A stretch of DNA of 64,000 nucleotides from Pyronema omphalodes (Eukaryota > Ascomycota > Pezizomycetes > Pezizales > Pyronemataceae). The notes under the pieces were generated by a model. It made no database searches. It saw only the letters and a list, made by a program, of their open reading frames with translations, and had not been told where the DNA came from. The translations under genes and the position numbers were made by a program. The DNA lies in the NCBI GenBank assembly GCA_024516155.1, contig JAJJXM010000006.1, positions 186,001-250,000 on the forward strand, written 5' to 3'. Shown piece by piece: positions 53,405 through 64,000 of the stretch (positions within the stretch are counted from its first letter, which is position 1; each line of letters begins with the position of its first letter).

Positions 53405-54898
53405 ATGGCCTACCACCCAAACTATCACCACGGTCACGATCAATACGAATATGCCCCCCCTCCGGAAGCAACCTTTGTAGTTCCACCCCCACCTCAGTCA
53501 GCCTTCAGTCCCGGCTACCACCATGATCCATACGCGGGGCCTCGCAGCTCCTCCAGAATGCTCGACTCGGCAGTTGTTGTTGAAGCCAGTCCTATGATGG
53601 ATCATTCCGGACTTTCGCGATCGTCATCACGCGCGCGGCCGGAATACGAAGTAGCGAACGGACGACGATACCTAGGGGTTGGCGGGGGGTACAACAAGTC
53701 TAGTTTAGGACGAAGCAGCAGCGAGCGAGGTCGCGAAACAAGGGAACGTGGTCAAATCGTTGTTGAAAGTAGTAGTCGTCGGGGTCACAGCAGATCTAGA
53801 AGCGATCAAAAGGCTTACCATTATGATGTTGCTCAGAGAGATCCTAGAAGAACTCTTTACCATGATGAGGATAATTATTCTACTTACTCTGGAACTTCTA
53901 GTTATGGCCACAACGACTCTAGAGGTCATAGCAGATCCGTCTCGAGACATAGACCTAGACAGGCTCATAGCAGATCTTCTAGTCGTGGCTCCAGTGACTT
54001 TCATGACGATCGCTACTCTGTCGAGCCATACTTGAAGCCTTCAAGAGCTGAGGAGGAGTTGGTTGAGAAGTTGAAGGATGTTCAGTTGAAGCTTGATAAG
54101 GTTCAGCAGATGACTGAGAAGCGTCGAATTGAGGAGTCGAAGAAGAACTCGGAGAAGGCAATGAACGAGGAGATTGAGCGTAAGGTTCAAGAGCAGATCA
54201 AAAAACAGAAGCAGGCAGATGAGGAGGCGGCGAGGAAACAGAAGGAGGCACTCGAGGCTGAAAGACAGCGCATCGCCGAGGCTGCTAAGAAGCTTCTTGA
54301 GGAGCAGGCTGCGGCTATGAAGAAGAAGCAGGAGGCTGAGGAAGCTGAGAAGAAGAGGCTTCAGGAGATCATCGAGGCTGAGCGTGCCAAGTACCAAGCT
54401 GCATCAATGGGAAAGAAGACCTACACCAGATTCTCAAAGACGCATCTTTGCAAGGAGGCATTGGAGGAGCGAGCAATTCCTTACACCGAGGAGGTTAGTT
54501 TATCGCATTCCTAATATCAATCAGCATAAACAATGCTAACTTTTCAACAGCCAGAATACTTCCTCGTTCACCGTTTCGTCGAGAAGCCCGAACAGCAGTA
54601 CCTCTGGACCAGAACCAAGGAGATCCGAAGTATGTCCCCCGTCTACAATAAGCTCCTCGCTTAAATAAGGTCGGTTACTAACCTCGCCACAGACTACTAC
54701 CGCCAGATTCAGGAAGCTGCCGAGAAGGCTCCCGCCGTCCCTGGTCCCAACGGCGGCTACGTCAAGTACGTCCAGATTGCTGGTCAGCCCTACCCGATCG
54801 CCTTGCCTGTCACCATCGTGCAGACTCCCGGCGGCGCACAAACTCAGCGTGTCGACCCTGCTAAAATCCGCTGGACCGATATCTTCAAGGCCAAATAA
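53405..54898 (+). CDS. Unrecognised fungal protein: Arg/Ser-rich, charged coiled coil, conserved C-terminal domain
   Basis: Exons 53405-54493, 54551-54629 and 54693-54898, with introns of 57 and 63 nt, encode 457 aa. The N-terminal 210 or so residues are low complexity: His/Tyr/Pro-rich, then SRSSSR and RGHSRS patches. Residues about 215-330 are an uninterrupted charged helix (EEELVEKLKDVQLKLDKV...EAEEAEKKRLQEI) of coiled-coil type. The rest is a compact-looking C-terminal region, KKTYTRFSKTHLCKEALEER, then EYFLVHRFVEKPEQQYLWTR and QTQRVDPAKIRWTDIFKAK. Both splice joins are supported by continuity of this region. I do not recognise a named function. It may belong to a fungal domain-of-unknown-function family. 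RS-type patches could suggest an RNA-related or scaffold role, but that is speculation. Confidence 0.85.
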
Positions 54899-55759
54899 GG
54901 TTTTTGATAGTATAGTGTAACGATGTAGGAGGTGATTATGACGATAACGACGATGATGATGATGATGACGATGATGATTAGAAGTTGATATCAAAAAAGC
55001 TGATGTTTCATGTGTGATGTTATTTTTTCTTTCTTTCATGTCTACTTATGGATTTGGGATTGATGGATGGGAGGTTTCTTTTTTTTTTTCTTTCTTCTTT
55101 TCATGTACTGGTTTTGTACTTTTTTTTGATGATCTGATACGACGGATGATGGTGTTTCTGAGTTTTGGATTGTTTTTTTATTTATTTTTTTTATCTGGGA
55201 TTTTTTTTGTTTGTTTGTTTGTTTGTTTGGTTCTGCTGGTGCGATATTTTGGATGCGACAATGGTTCTTGTTTTTTTTTTATTTATCTTACGAGTTGAAG
55301 GGAGGTTAGCGTTCTGTTTGTTTTGGAATTCAATCAAATCTATTTTTTTTTTTCGCCTGGAAGTCCTCAGTGAATTCTTCTTTGCCGTAAAAATAAATTA
55401 AACTCAAGTCAAAAAGTCAACTTATTAATGTAAGTTTTGTGACATACATACATACATACATACATACATAGGAAATTATTTGTTTCCCCGAAATTTCAAA
55501 ATCCTATTATGTATGTACAGTAGAAGAGATTTCACAGTTTCTCTCGCCTGTAAGCACACCAACCCTGGTGGTGATCCCATGTAATCACGCTAAATAGGCG
55601 GGGCGGGCGGCTCAACCAACAACCAACAACCACCGACCAACAACCATAAGCTCCACCACCACCACCACCACGGCCCCGCGCTCAACACGCTCGATCTAAA
55701 GCACCACGTTTCCATCCATCGCCACCAGCCATCCCCAACACCCATCACTCATCATCACC
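54899..55759. other. Intergenic between two plus-strand genes
   Basis: It holds GATGATGAC repeats at about 54950-54978, several T runs, TTTG tetramers at about 55208-55230 and an ACAT array at about 55443-55470. CCACCACCACCA text sits at about 55655 in the promoter of the prefoldin gene. No gene is recognised. Confidence 0.6.
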
Positions 55760-56463
55760 ATGGCAGCTCCTCAACAACAACAAAGTACGTCTTCCGTATA
55801 TCATTTCTACCCCCGAAACAAGAAGCAGGGAACAGGAAACAGGAAGCAGGAAGGAACAGGAAAGAATAAAAGCTAATTAACAAAAGTCGACCTCAACTCC
55901 CTTACTATCGATAACCTCGCGGCAGTTAAGAAACAGCTAGATGATGAGATCGAACACCTGATGGGTGCTAGTACGAAGTTGAAAAAGGCCCAGGATAGGT
56001 TTAGGGAGTATATTAATGCTGTTAAGGCGGGGGTTAAGATGGAGGTTTTGGGTGAGTTGATGCTGCTTTTGATGGGGGCGCGTGGTTTTTGGTGGCGTTG
56101 CGAGTTGCTGCTTGCTGGGGGGTTGAGGGAGAGGGAGGCAGATAGGATGGATATGACAGATAGAAGAAAAGAAGCTGATTTGATTCTCTTATCATGGGCA
56201 CAGATAAACCACTTTTAATCCCGCTTACAACATCCCTCTTTGTTCCGGCGAAACTTTCCGATCCTGAACATGTTCTGGTAGATGTAGGAACCGGATACTT
56301 TGTGGAGAAAACTGCTCCCCAGGCCGTTAAGTTTTATACTGAGAAGATTAAAACTATTGAAACGAATATGGCGGATATTCAGAAGGTTATGACCCAGAAA
56401 TTGCAGAATGTTAGGATTGTGGAAAGTGTTATTGTTCAGAAACAGTCGATGGGTGGTCAGTAA
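55760..56463 (+). CDS. PFD5: Prefoldin subunit 5 (alpha-type)
   Basis: This is an alpha-type subunit of the cytosolic prefoldin co-chaperone (yeast GIM5). Three exons, 55760-55784, 55887-56051 and 56204-56463, with introns of 102 and 152 nt, encode 149 aa, a typical length. After MAAPQQQQ the protein reads IDLNSLTIDNLAAVKKQLDDE, a coiled-coil helix with KKAQDRFREYINAV. The beta-hairpin region follows with PLLIPLTTSLFVPAKL and VLVDVGTGYFVEKT, then a second helix (TEKIKTIETNMADIQKV). The join EVLG|DKPLLIP restores the conserved sequence across intron 2. The first exon is only 25 nt. The gene is convergent with ORC1 on the opposite strand. Confidence 0.94.
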
Positions 56464-58021
56464 GATGAAGGGGAAGCTGGAGATAATAGGGAGGATGGGA
56501 GGGAGTGGGACTAGTGGGAAGAGGTGTGGGGAATGATGCGTCCTGGACATGGGGATATGGAGATGACGATGTGGATGATGATGCGGATGTGGATACTTAA
56601 CGGCGGATATGCATATGGATACAGATATGGGGAGGGGATATTTTTTTTTTTTTTGCCTTGTAGATATCAATTGTATCTTGTTGAGATGCTTAATCTAATT
56701 TTGTCTCTAGCAACTATAGGCTTTCTGTTATAGAATGTCAAAAAAATGGATATAAAAGTCGTTATGTGTTGCTTCTGTCTATTTTTCTTTGCTTCTTTTC
56801 TTTTTTGTTTTTGGAACGCAAGTAAATATTTCTTGGATCCGGATCATATATAGATGTGGATATGGATGTTGATGTTGATGTAATCATACAGCATGAAACT
56901 ATAAAGCTTCATATCTTCCACATCATCCATATCTTCCATACATCCCCCACAACCCTTTCCTCTATATATTACTACACTATAAACCTGAAATCTCACACTT
57001 TTCTAATCCTCTTCTCCTCTATCCCATATCTTCTTAGGCATAACTTCTGTACAGAATCATAATTGCGTTTTATCCCCCAGCCCCCTTATCTTCTATACGA
57101 TAAAACTAACCCTACTTTGGAACTACTAAAATTCAAAATCATTCGTTGTGTTTTTGTTTCTATTTCTTCGCCTGTTTCATGTTTCGTGTTTTTCTTTTTC
57201 TTTCTTTTTTTTTTTCTTTTTCTTTTTCTTACAGTAGTGGGGTAGGGTAGGAGTTGACAATTGACCGTTCGTTAATCAATGATCAATGATCTATATTACA
57301 ACCCCCCTACGGATAAGAGGTAATTAACTAAAATAACCCTTCTTCCCCCAAAAATAATATGATGGCCCTGGGTATAGTCCCTGGAACGTGTGTTATGACA
57401 GTTGAGTTAGAATTTCAGTGGTAGTTTTTGGAGGCGGGTATAGGTGTAGGTGTAGGTGTAGGTGTAGGTGTAGGCTTAGCTGGAGGAATTGCATGATGGG
57501 TTTATGTATATTTATGAGGTAGCCGGATTATGCTTGAAAACTAAAGATCTTTTTTTTTTTTTAGGGGTTGGCGGGATTTAGTTTTATGGGGATTGAGGAA
57601 AGAGTGTTAGAAGATTGCCAGGGACAGGCAAATCTAGCTTGTCGGAACAAGGTCCTTGAGTTTGCTGGGGACAAAGTGGGACACCAAACGGGTTGTGATG
57701 AGGAGGATGAGACCAACCGACTTTTCTACAATATATAATGCTGATGATACAGAGAGAGGAAGCATTATCTATAATAGAACCGTCTGTCTCTCCCTGTGCT
57801 TTCTCACAAAGAGAATTGAGAATTGAGAATTGATGATTAATGATACTGGGGAATGGGTGATGAGGTGAATATCAGAATATCTACACAGATGTTTAGGGTA
57901 ATAATTGTTACATGCAAGTACAGATATGATTTGTTAGTGGTATTAATTCTATTCTATCTATATGTAGTCAAGTCTCGTAACCCCCCCCCCCCCCACCCTA
58001 AATAAAGACAATACCAAAATA
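56464..58021. other. Intergenic between convergent genes (3' flanks)
   Basis: It contains GATGATGCGGATGTGG-type repeats at 56560-56600, a 14-base T run at about 56640, GTGTAG hexamers at about 57438-57474, and a run of 14 C at 57981-57994 only about 30 bp beyond the ORC1 stop. No gene is recognised. Confidence 0.55.
57438..57474. repeat. GTGTAG hexamer array
   Basis: About five tandem copies of GTGTAG lie on the plus strand, preceded by GGTATAG. The unit differs from the TTAGGG telomere repeat of most filamentous fungi. Confidence 0.85.
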
Positions 58022-60209
58022 TTATGCTCCAACCATAGCTCCCACTTCCTTATCCCCCCTCAAGGCCATTTTGATGTCTTCCTCCCCTACTAAACACCTC
58101 ACCCTACCTCCCCTCTCTCCCCTTTTACCTTCCACTCCAACAACTCCGGCATCTACCAGTCCAGCCACAGCTTGCGTTAATCCATTTCTTCCCGCCACCT
58201 CCTTCACATCTTCATCATTCGCCAAGGCCGCCATACGTTCAGCCTCTTCGTACACATCACTCAACAAATTATCCGCAACCCCCGATCTTCTAACTCTTGC
58301 CAGTAACGCCGCAAGAAAAACCTTACTACTAACCGGCAACAGTTTCAGGAAAGTCTGTAACGGTGATGAAGTGCTCTCAGTAATAGCTTTTTTAATGATT
58401 GGAATATTGACTTTGCCGTTATTATCAGCGTATTCCACCATTTCTACGGCTCTTCGACAGATATCTAATGCTCTTCTAGCATCTCCTGAGACTGCGGCTA
58501 CTTTTCTTGCCGCGAATTGTATGGCGTCTGGGTCGACGATATTTCCCGGTACCCCCTCTAAACGGGATGCGATGATTGTTTGTAGCTGGGAATGTGTGTA
58601 TCCGGGGAAAGTGATACGTGTTAATCCTAATCTTGATGAGATTTTGTTCGAAAGTGTCCTCTCGGGTAAATCCATGGTATTTGCCACAGCTAGGACAATT
58701 AACCTGGAATACCGTCCACCCGGCCAGTTGAAGAAGTTATACATCACGCCTTGTCCTCTTGTTACAAGCTGGTCGAGCTCATCCATTAATACTACACAGG
58801 GTACTCGTCTTGGTGAGGGTGTTGAGAATTCATGTTCCAAGAGACCCAGAGCTTGGGAGCTACTCACTCGCTCGCCCTTAATGGCTTCCCAGAGGAGAGA
58901 ATATGATTGGTGCGGGTCTGTAACTTTCATTCCGTTGATCTCGACGAATATAAAATCATCCAACTCCTCTTGGACTACTAATGCTTGTAGCTGGGAAACT
59001 ACCTCGCGGACAGTAGCCGTCTTTCCAGTACCTGGCGTACCGGAAATATAGATGCAACTTCCTGTTCCCTCCGTGATGGCGGCAGACAAGTGGGTGTAAA
59101 CCTCCGTAAACTCCTCTTCTCTACACGGAAGTGACGGAGGTAGTGTAGCAACATGCAACCGATGTCTGGCAAGGGCATAAGGAGAAGCAAGATGTGTTGC
59201 CGGACTGAGGGTACGGGAGGCCAAGGGTGTGAAAAGAAGGGCTTTTTTAACAACGATTCTTTTATGAGTCGGGGTACCGAATTTGCCGGGGGTTCTTCGA
59301 GACGGCGTAGCAGCGGGCTTCTGTTGTCTTTTACCTCGTCTACTGGGGGTACGTGGGGCTCCTCCAAAATCGTCGTCATCTGAAGCAGACTTGTCGGATT
59401 TGTAATCATCCCCTTCATCATCGTCCACATCTTCTTCTTCGTAGTCTAGCTCTGCTTTGCGTTTTCGTGTCTGTTTCCTGGGAGAGGGCTCCCCGGTGGT
59501 GGTGGTTTTCCGTGTGGCTTTGGTGTTTCGTTTTACAAAGTCTTGGAGCTCGAAGATGTCGGTTTTCCGGCCGTGCCATATGTCTTCCCAGACAAACTCT
59601 TCACTGTAGGTAGTAGTTCGAGGGTTGCAGGCACGACGGCAAATAAAAACTTTGCCGTACTCCTTAGATTTCCGTGGGACGATACCGTCGGGGTACTTTT
59701 TGAGAAATTCTGGGCGGGAGAGAACGATGGCTTTGCCGTTGATACTTGGGAGAGGAATTTCGTCGTAGTGAGGGTTTAGGTAGAGCTCGTTCTGCTTCAA
59801 TTAGCTTCTGTCATGCCTTAATAATGATTCCAACTGGAGTAAAAAGTACCGGTAGATTATCCGTCCTCTTCTTCTTGCCCTTAATCTCTCCCGCAGTCGA
59901 GAACCACATAACATTACACATCATTTCCCCGTCCTCATTCTCCTCGAATTCGCAGCACATCCCCACATACGCCTCTCCTTGTAGTTCCTCTCCTTTGATC
60001 AAGATACAATCCCCAATGGCTACATCAAAGTTTCCCATTCGCGCACCAACATTGTTCCCGGCTTTATCAATGACAAACTCCCAAGGTAGATCTTCGGTTC
60101 CCAGCTCATCATCGGAGTCCTCACGGACGACACCACGTAACCGAGAGCGGGCAGCAGAGAGCGATGTCCTCTTTTTCCGGGTTCGTGGAGGGGATGTTGC
60201 GGCGAGCAT
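58022..60209 (-). CDS. ORC1: Origin recognition complex subunit 1
   Basis: ORC1 is the BAH- and AAA+-containing subunit of the origin recognition complex, which binds replication origins and helps load MCM helicases. Exons 60209-59850 and 59791-58022, with a 58-nt intron (GCTAAT branch motif, GCAG acceptor), encode 709 aa. A BAH domain spans about residues 45-205 (GNFDVAIGDCILIKG, then KKRTDNLP|NELYLNPHYDE across the splice). A basic and acidic linker follows. The AAA+ core has Walker A GTPGTGKT at about 371-378, the ORC1-typical FVEINGMKVTDPHQSYSLLW, Walker B LMDELDQL at about 455-462 and the sensor-1 region AVANTMDLPE. The C-terminal third is the winged-helix region. The length is at the short end for the family. 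Its ATG overlaps the stop of an upstream ORF. Confidence 0.95.
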
Positions 60210-60412
60210 TATGGACGTTTTTTCAGAAGTTCGTTGAAGTTAAAGTTCAAGTTCGTCGTGTCGGAAGACGCGAAATTCGGAGACGCGTTGAGGTAGACGC
60301 GCTTAGGTGACGCTAGAATGGAAAGAGCGCGTTGGTTGAGTTTGGGATCGATGGTTGCCATTGGTTGGATCATGGATGTAAGGCCGGTGCCGTTGGGATA
60401 TGGTATGTACAT
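60207..60412 (-). promoter_or_regulatory. Upstream ORF overlapping the ORC1 start (TAATG)
   Basis: An ATG at 60412 opens a 67-codon frame on the minus strand, with an internal ATG before MATIDPKLNQ. Its stop TAA overlaps the ORC1 ATG as TAATG. If transcribed as part of the ORC1 leader it would be an upstream ORF that could affect ORC1 translation by re-initiation. Alternatively it contains an unrecognised upstream exon, or it is a chance frame in the promoter. The transcription start is not known from sequence. Confidence 0.35.
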
Positions 60413-61425
60413 TGTACATATGTGAGCCTAATGGTTCTGATGCCAATTTATTTCAACTGCACCATTGGTTAATGAAATATTCCGGATACTTAATTTCCTA
60501 CCACCACGTGGATGTTAACTACAAACTATTGTTTCTCGCCTATATAATTCGCATCTACTGCTTATTACAGTACAATTATTTGATTACCATTGCATGTCAG
60601 ATCTACCTAACCATATATTTATAGCTTATTATCGACTTTATTTCCAGCCATTTTGCCTGGCCTGAGAAGGAAAATACTTTCTCAGTATTACTCGAGATGT
60701 TTCGGGAAAACCATATATTTCTTTTGATTTAAGGGCGTTTCTTCTATAGCTAGTAGCGTTAGGTAGAATATATATAGTTATCAACCCATCCCCGCTCTTG
60801 CCATTACCAGCACGCCTGAAAAGTTGCAGAGGATTTAGATAGAGCAGATAGAGGAACATAACCGTCAAATTGCATTTATGAAAGTAGTTTCAACCTGGAT
60901 TGGTCGGATGATGACTAGACGAATAGTGTACTACGAGGGTGGGCTTGGTTACACAAAAAAACACAGGTTTTGACTGATTTTAAGTGCAACCAAATCGTAT
61001 CTATAGCAGAGAAGACAAAATCCGTGATACTTACGACTCGGTCAAAATCTGAACCCCAGACCTGGAAGTTCAAATGATAGCTACGAGTGAGAGTGATTTA
61101 CAATGACTCATGCCATGTAACATGTCCACAATAAGCGAATCACTTTCACGGGAAATAAAAACAGTGAAAGGCAATTATACAAGATTGTAAAACTCAATTG
61201 ACTTGATAAAAGAAATATTTATAGCGGGAGCGTACTTTACTAAGAAATAAAAATAGTATCAAGCTACCATAGGCAGTCAAACTATTGCTGGGTGGATCGT
61301 GCACCTGCAGTGGGGTGTAAAAGTTTTACTAAAGTGCAGCATGAAGGGTTCATCTACTACAGTGCTGAAGACGTCGCTGCTGCGGCCCATAATGTCTGGC
61401 AAACTTGAACCGAACAACCCCCTGC
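60413..61425. other. Intergenic, no gene seen
   Basis: AT-rich sequence upstream of ORC1 with only short open frames. No repeat unit, tRNA-like structure or recognisable protein segment was found. Confidence 0.5.
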
Positions 61426-61429
61426 AAAC

Positions 61430-61575
61430 TAGCTCACCCGAAACCCACGGTCCTGCCGTCACCCGCCGTCCCGTCCGGTCTTTTTCAGTTTGTGGACGGG
61501 ACCGGACCACCAGCGCGGTCCCGTCCGGTCCGCCGTCCTGGACGGACCATGCCGAACTCTGGACAAGAGCAAGTG
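61430..61575. repeat. GC-rich inverted-repeat element, copy 2
   Basis: This copy has CCCACGGTC at its left part, then CCGTCCCGTCCGGTC, GGACGGGACCGGACC and GGTCCCGTCCGGTCC. Its right end reads GGACGGACCATGCCGAACTC, close to the end of the copy at 45905-46050. Alternating complementary segments would fold into a strong hairpin. Flanking DNA is AT-rich and unrelated between the two copies. Confidence 0.7.
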
Positions 61576-61849
61576 TGAAAATGCTCATGGTCAGACGTAG
61601 GATGAGCTGGTACTTCGGAGGACAAGGATAGACAGAAAGATGAAGATGGAGATCTTAGTGAGTGAAATTGGATAACGAGCAAATATACCATCGGCAGAAC
61701 AAATATAACGAGGAGATGTGCGCTAAGGCAACATCCACCTCCACAAGCAGTCACAGCACAGACCACGGCTCAACAGACACTCTTCAACAGCAAGATGTCC
61801 ATAAACAACCGAAGCGGAGGGAAAGTGAGGGAGTATTAGACGAATTGAG

Positions 61850-62106
61850 AGATGAGTGCTGAAAGGGGAGAAAGGGAGAGGTTAAGGAGAAGAGACCGAG
61901 AATAAGACGAGCGAGGAAGGAGGGGAAAGAAGAAGGGAGAGGCGAGTTGAAGGAAGAATTACAGCGGGAGAGAAGAAATGAATTAAGGAGGAAGAGTGGA
62001 GAATGTGAAAAAAAAAAAAAAAAAAAGAAAAAAAAGAGCTGACGAAGCGTGTGGTCCACAAGCTTCGTTGTGGATGGGAAGGGCGTGGGGGGGGGGGGGG
62101 GGGGGG
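61850..62106. repeat. Polypurine stretch ending in A-run and 20-base poly-G run
   Basis: From about 61850 to 62030 the plus strand is almost all A and G (GAGAAAGGGAGAGG-like). It runs into A tracts near 62010-62035, and 20 G follow at 62087-62106. The minus-strand frame through it is a Ser/Phe/Leu low-complexity translation and is not a credible gene. Such tracts can form triplex DNA. Confidence 0.8.
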
Positions 62107-64000
62107 CAAAATGAGAAGAGTCGAGGATAGAGAACAGCGACATTGCGGAAGAAGAAGATTTAAGGAGAAGCTTGGGACGAGGTAAGGAAAATAGTAAACA
62201 GGGCTCGCAACTTACTGACGAAAAGCAAAACTGGCATGAAGAAGGGGGACCAAAGGCCCAAGAAACGATGTCTGGGGCAAATCCCAGCGGGACCCTGGGA
62301 TAAAAGTCAGAGCCTCCGATAATGTATTTAAAACTGTAGCGTACCTCATAACCTTGGTCCGGGAAATTTCATGGAATTCAAATCAAATCAAAGTATAAAT
62401 CTCATAGAAAGGAAATCCGGAGGATTTCTGTATAATAATATCTCATCATCTCATATCACTCGACTTGTCTTCTCGGTAATTTTCGATGCTCCGTGCGGCT
62501 AGCTAAAGATCGTTCAAACTTGGTTAAACATGAAAAACGTATATTTGTATGCGAACAAAATTACGTTTCTCGTATTCACTAATGCTCCGCCACAACTCCC
62601 TTCAGTCATAGAAACCCGACGTAGTCTAACTCAGCACGTGCTTCACTCTAACCCCGCGTCCAATAAATAGATTTCTTTTCATGTTTTGTTTTGGAGTTTC
62701 GTTCGGCGCTGGGAGATTATTTCACCTCTCTGTTACACAACCTTAACTAGGTAGATGTCCGACAGCACAGAGTCGTTTGTAAAATAAACTATCATTTTTA
62801 CTCCGCAACAGAAAATAAACTTCGATATTATCTTAAGATCAATTTATTGGACTCTACTCAAGATTTCTCTGTGATAACATAATTCATTTGTGTGTGTAGT
62901 GAGAGCGGGATATTTTTGAGCGGGCTCTTGTAAATAATCTAGCCTCCTCAGTCCAAGTCTCCATACACCTAGAGTATCTAATTAAAGATCCGGTTTTGGT
63001 GGAATGATTTAAGCGTGGTTGTGGCAGTGAAAAAGGGGTTGGGCTGCGGTGGACGAGGAAAGTAGGCGTTGAGCTGACAGGTTGTGATTGATCCATTTAG
63101 TACCCCTAGCAATGCCCCCCGATTGCGAGCCTGCAAACAGTCGGGGGTAATGCTTGCCACCACTTTAATTTGGCCAGTGAATGTGACATATAATGCTTGC
63201 TATTAGACACTGCTTGCTTCTTGCTGCAAAGCGTCGAATAAAGTTTAAATCTGTAGACTCTATAACAGCAATTGTGTCAATACCTGTATGGTTGGAAGTA
63301 CCCCAATGTGCTTGTAGGCTGCGATGTCTTCGCTTTTCTGTTGCCATGACACAGTGGTGACAGAGATCAGTACTGTCCCGAGTGATAGAGTGTGATTAAC
63401 AGCCTTTTCTCGCTTGTAACACCGCTTCTCACCGCCGCGACCGCACCGCTGTCCCCACTTGCTCAGTATCTTTAGCCAACCACAGTGATTTCATGGTACG
63501 TTTCGGCTAGTCTTTTTACAACCGCCAAAAGTGTCGGAGTTGTTAACACCTAAACGTTTTCTTAAATTACGTTTTGCCAACGTAGAATCGCTTTTCACAA
63601 AGTTGTCTAATTCTACATTCACGACTTTTTTATTGGCGTAGTTTTAATTGAGCACATATGCGGTGCGTGTCATGGGATAATTTTATAACCTTCACCATAA
63701 AATTGGCGGAGTTATGAGCCTAAACGTACCGCAGGCGGTAGGTAGCTTCAAGTTTCCTGCAATCCGAAAATAGTATGATTTGGCAAACCAACCGCGCGGA
63801 ATGAGCCCAGAGCTGCATGACAACACACGCTCATTAGGCATCACTCGATACTCAGGAACAGGGCGCAGCAATTGGGAATTCGCGAAGCTACACCAACCAA
63901 GTGTTCAACACTCTGTTAAATCCCTTCCATAAAATTGTAGATGCATATGCGCGTGTACGCGTACGACGGTGTGCTTATTTATTACATCCCACCCCGAGAT
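62107..64000. other. Intergenic, no gene seen up to the window end
   Basis: Short frames only, without recognisable families. A partly symmetric ACGCGTACGCGT-like stretch (GCGCGTGTACGCGTACG) lies at about 63950. A gene beyond the right edge may have its regulatory region here. Confidence 0.45.

Noticed and set aside
58071..59051. 326-codon open frame on the plus strand
   Set aside because: It is antisense to the AAA+ coding exon of ORC1, whose motifs are unmistakable. The plus frame is open only because of codon bias on the other strand.
59746..60237. 163-codon plus-strand frame
   Set aside because: It is antisense to the BAH-encoding exon of ORC1 and has no family resemblance.
61784..62143. 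119-codon Phe/Ser/Leu-rich minus-strand frame resembling membrane segments
   Set aside because: It is a translation of a polypurine tract and homopolymer runs.

Overview
This window looks like a nuclear chromosome segment of a filamentous ascomycete (Pezizomycotina). Genes are split by short introns (about 47-184 nt) with GTANGT-like donors, CTAAC/CTAAT-like branch motifs and C/T/AAG acceptors. The encoded proteins match fungal housekeeping families. Long gene-poor stretches carry many microsatellites, minisatellites and homopolymer runs. I cannot place the class with confidence.

Layout. (1) 1-1119, minus: 5' part of mitochondrial delta-1-pyrroline-5-carboxylate dehydrogenase, cut by the window edge. 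(2) 1120-10667: gene-poor, with three adjacent diverged tandem-duplication blocks (about 4.0-4.8, 6.54-7.2 and 7.24-8.94 kb) and a GC-rich islet at 6.05-6.46 kb. (3) 10668-14718, minus: PMC1/PMCA-type Ca2+-ATPase in five exons. (4) 14719-28320: 13.6 kb of simple-sequence-rich DNA with no convincing gene. (5) 28321-31067, plus: a fungal protein of unknown function with two KH-like segments. (6) 33731-38637, minus: TRAPPC11-like trafficking protein with a long acidic tail. It is divergent from (7) 39088-40861, plus: RXT2-like Rpd3L subunit, followed by (8) 41387-43035, plus: the WD40 splicing factor PRP46/PLRG1. (9) 43036-48292: gene-poor, with a candidate inverted-repeat element and a GC-rich repeat. 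(10) 48293-48929, plus: prefoldin subunit 1. (11) 53405-54898, plus: an unrecognised arginine/serine-rich coiled-coil protein. (12) 55760-56463, plus: prefoldin subunit 5, convergent with (13) 58022-60209, minus: ORC1, whose ATG overlaps the stop of an upstream ORF. (14) 60413-64000: no gene seen; it holds a second copy of the GC-rich repeat and a polypurine tract.

The genes do not form a pathway cluster. They are ordinary cell functions: proline catabolism, Ca2+ sequestration, vesicle tethering, histone deacetylation, splicing, chaperoning and replication origin recognition. The only functional pairing is the two prefoldin subunits, about 7 kb apart. I saw no transposase, biosynthetic cluster, tRNA, rRNA or CRISPR array. 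The most unusual material is the set of decayed tandem duplications at 4-9 kb, the shared GC-rich hairpin repeat, the frequent poly-G/C runs, and the two poorly characterised proteins. All exon boundaries were read by eye from splice motifs and conserved protein sequence.
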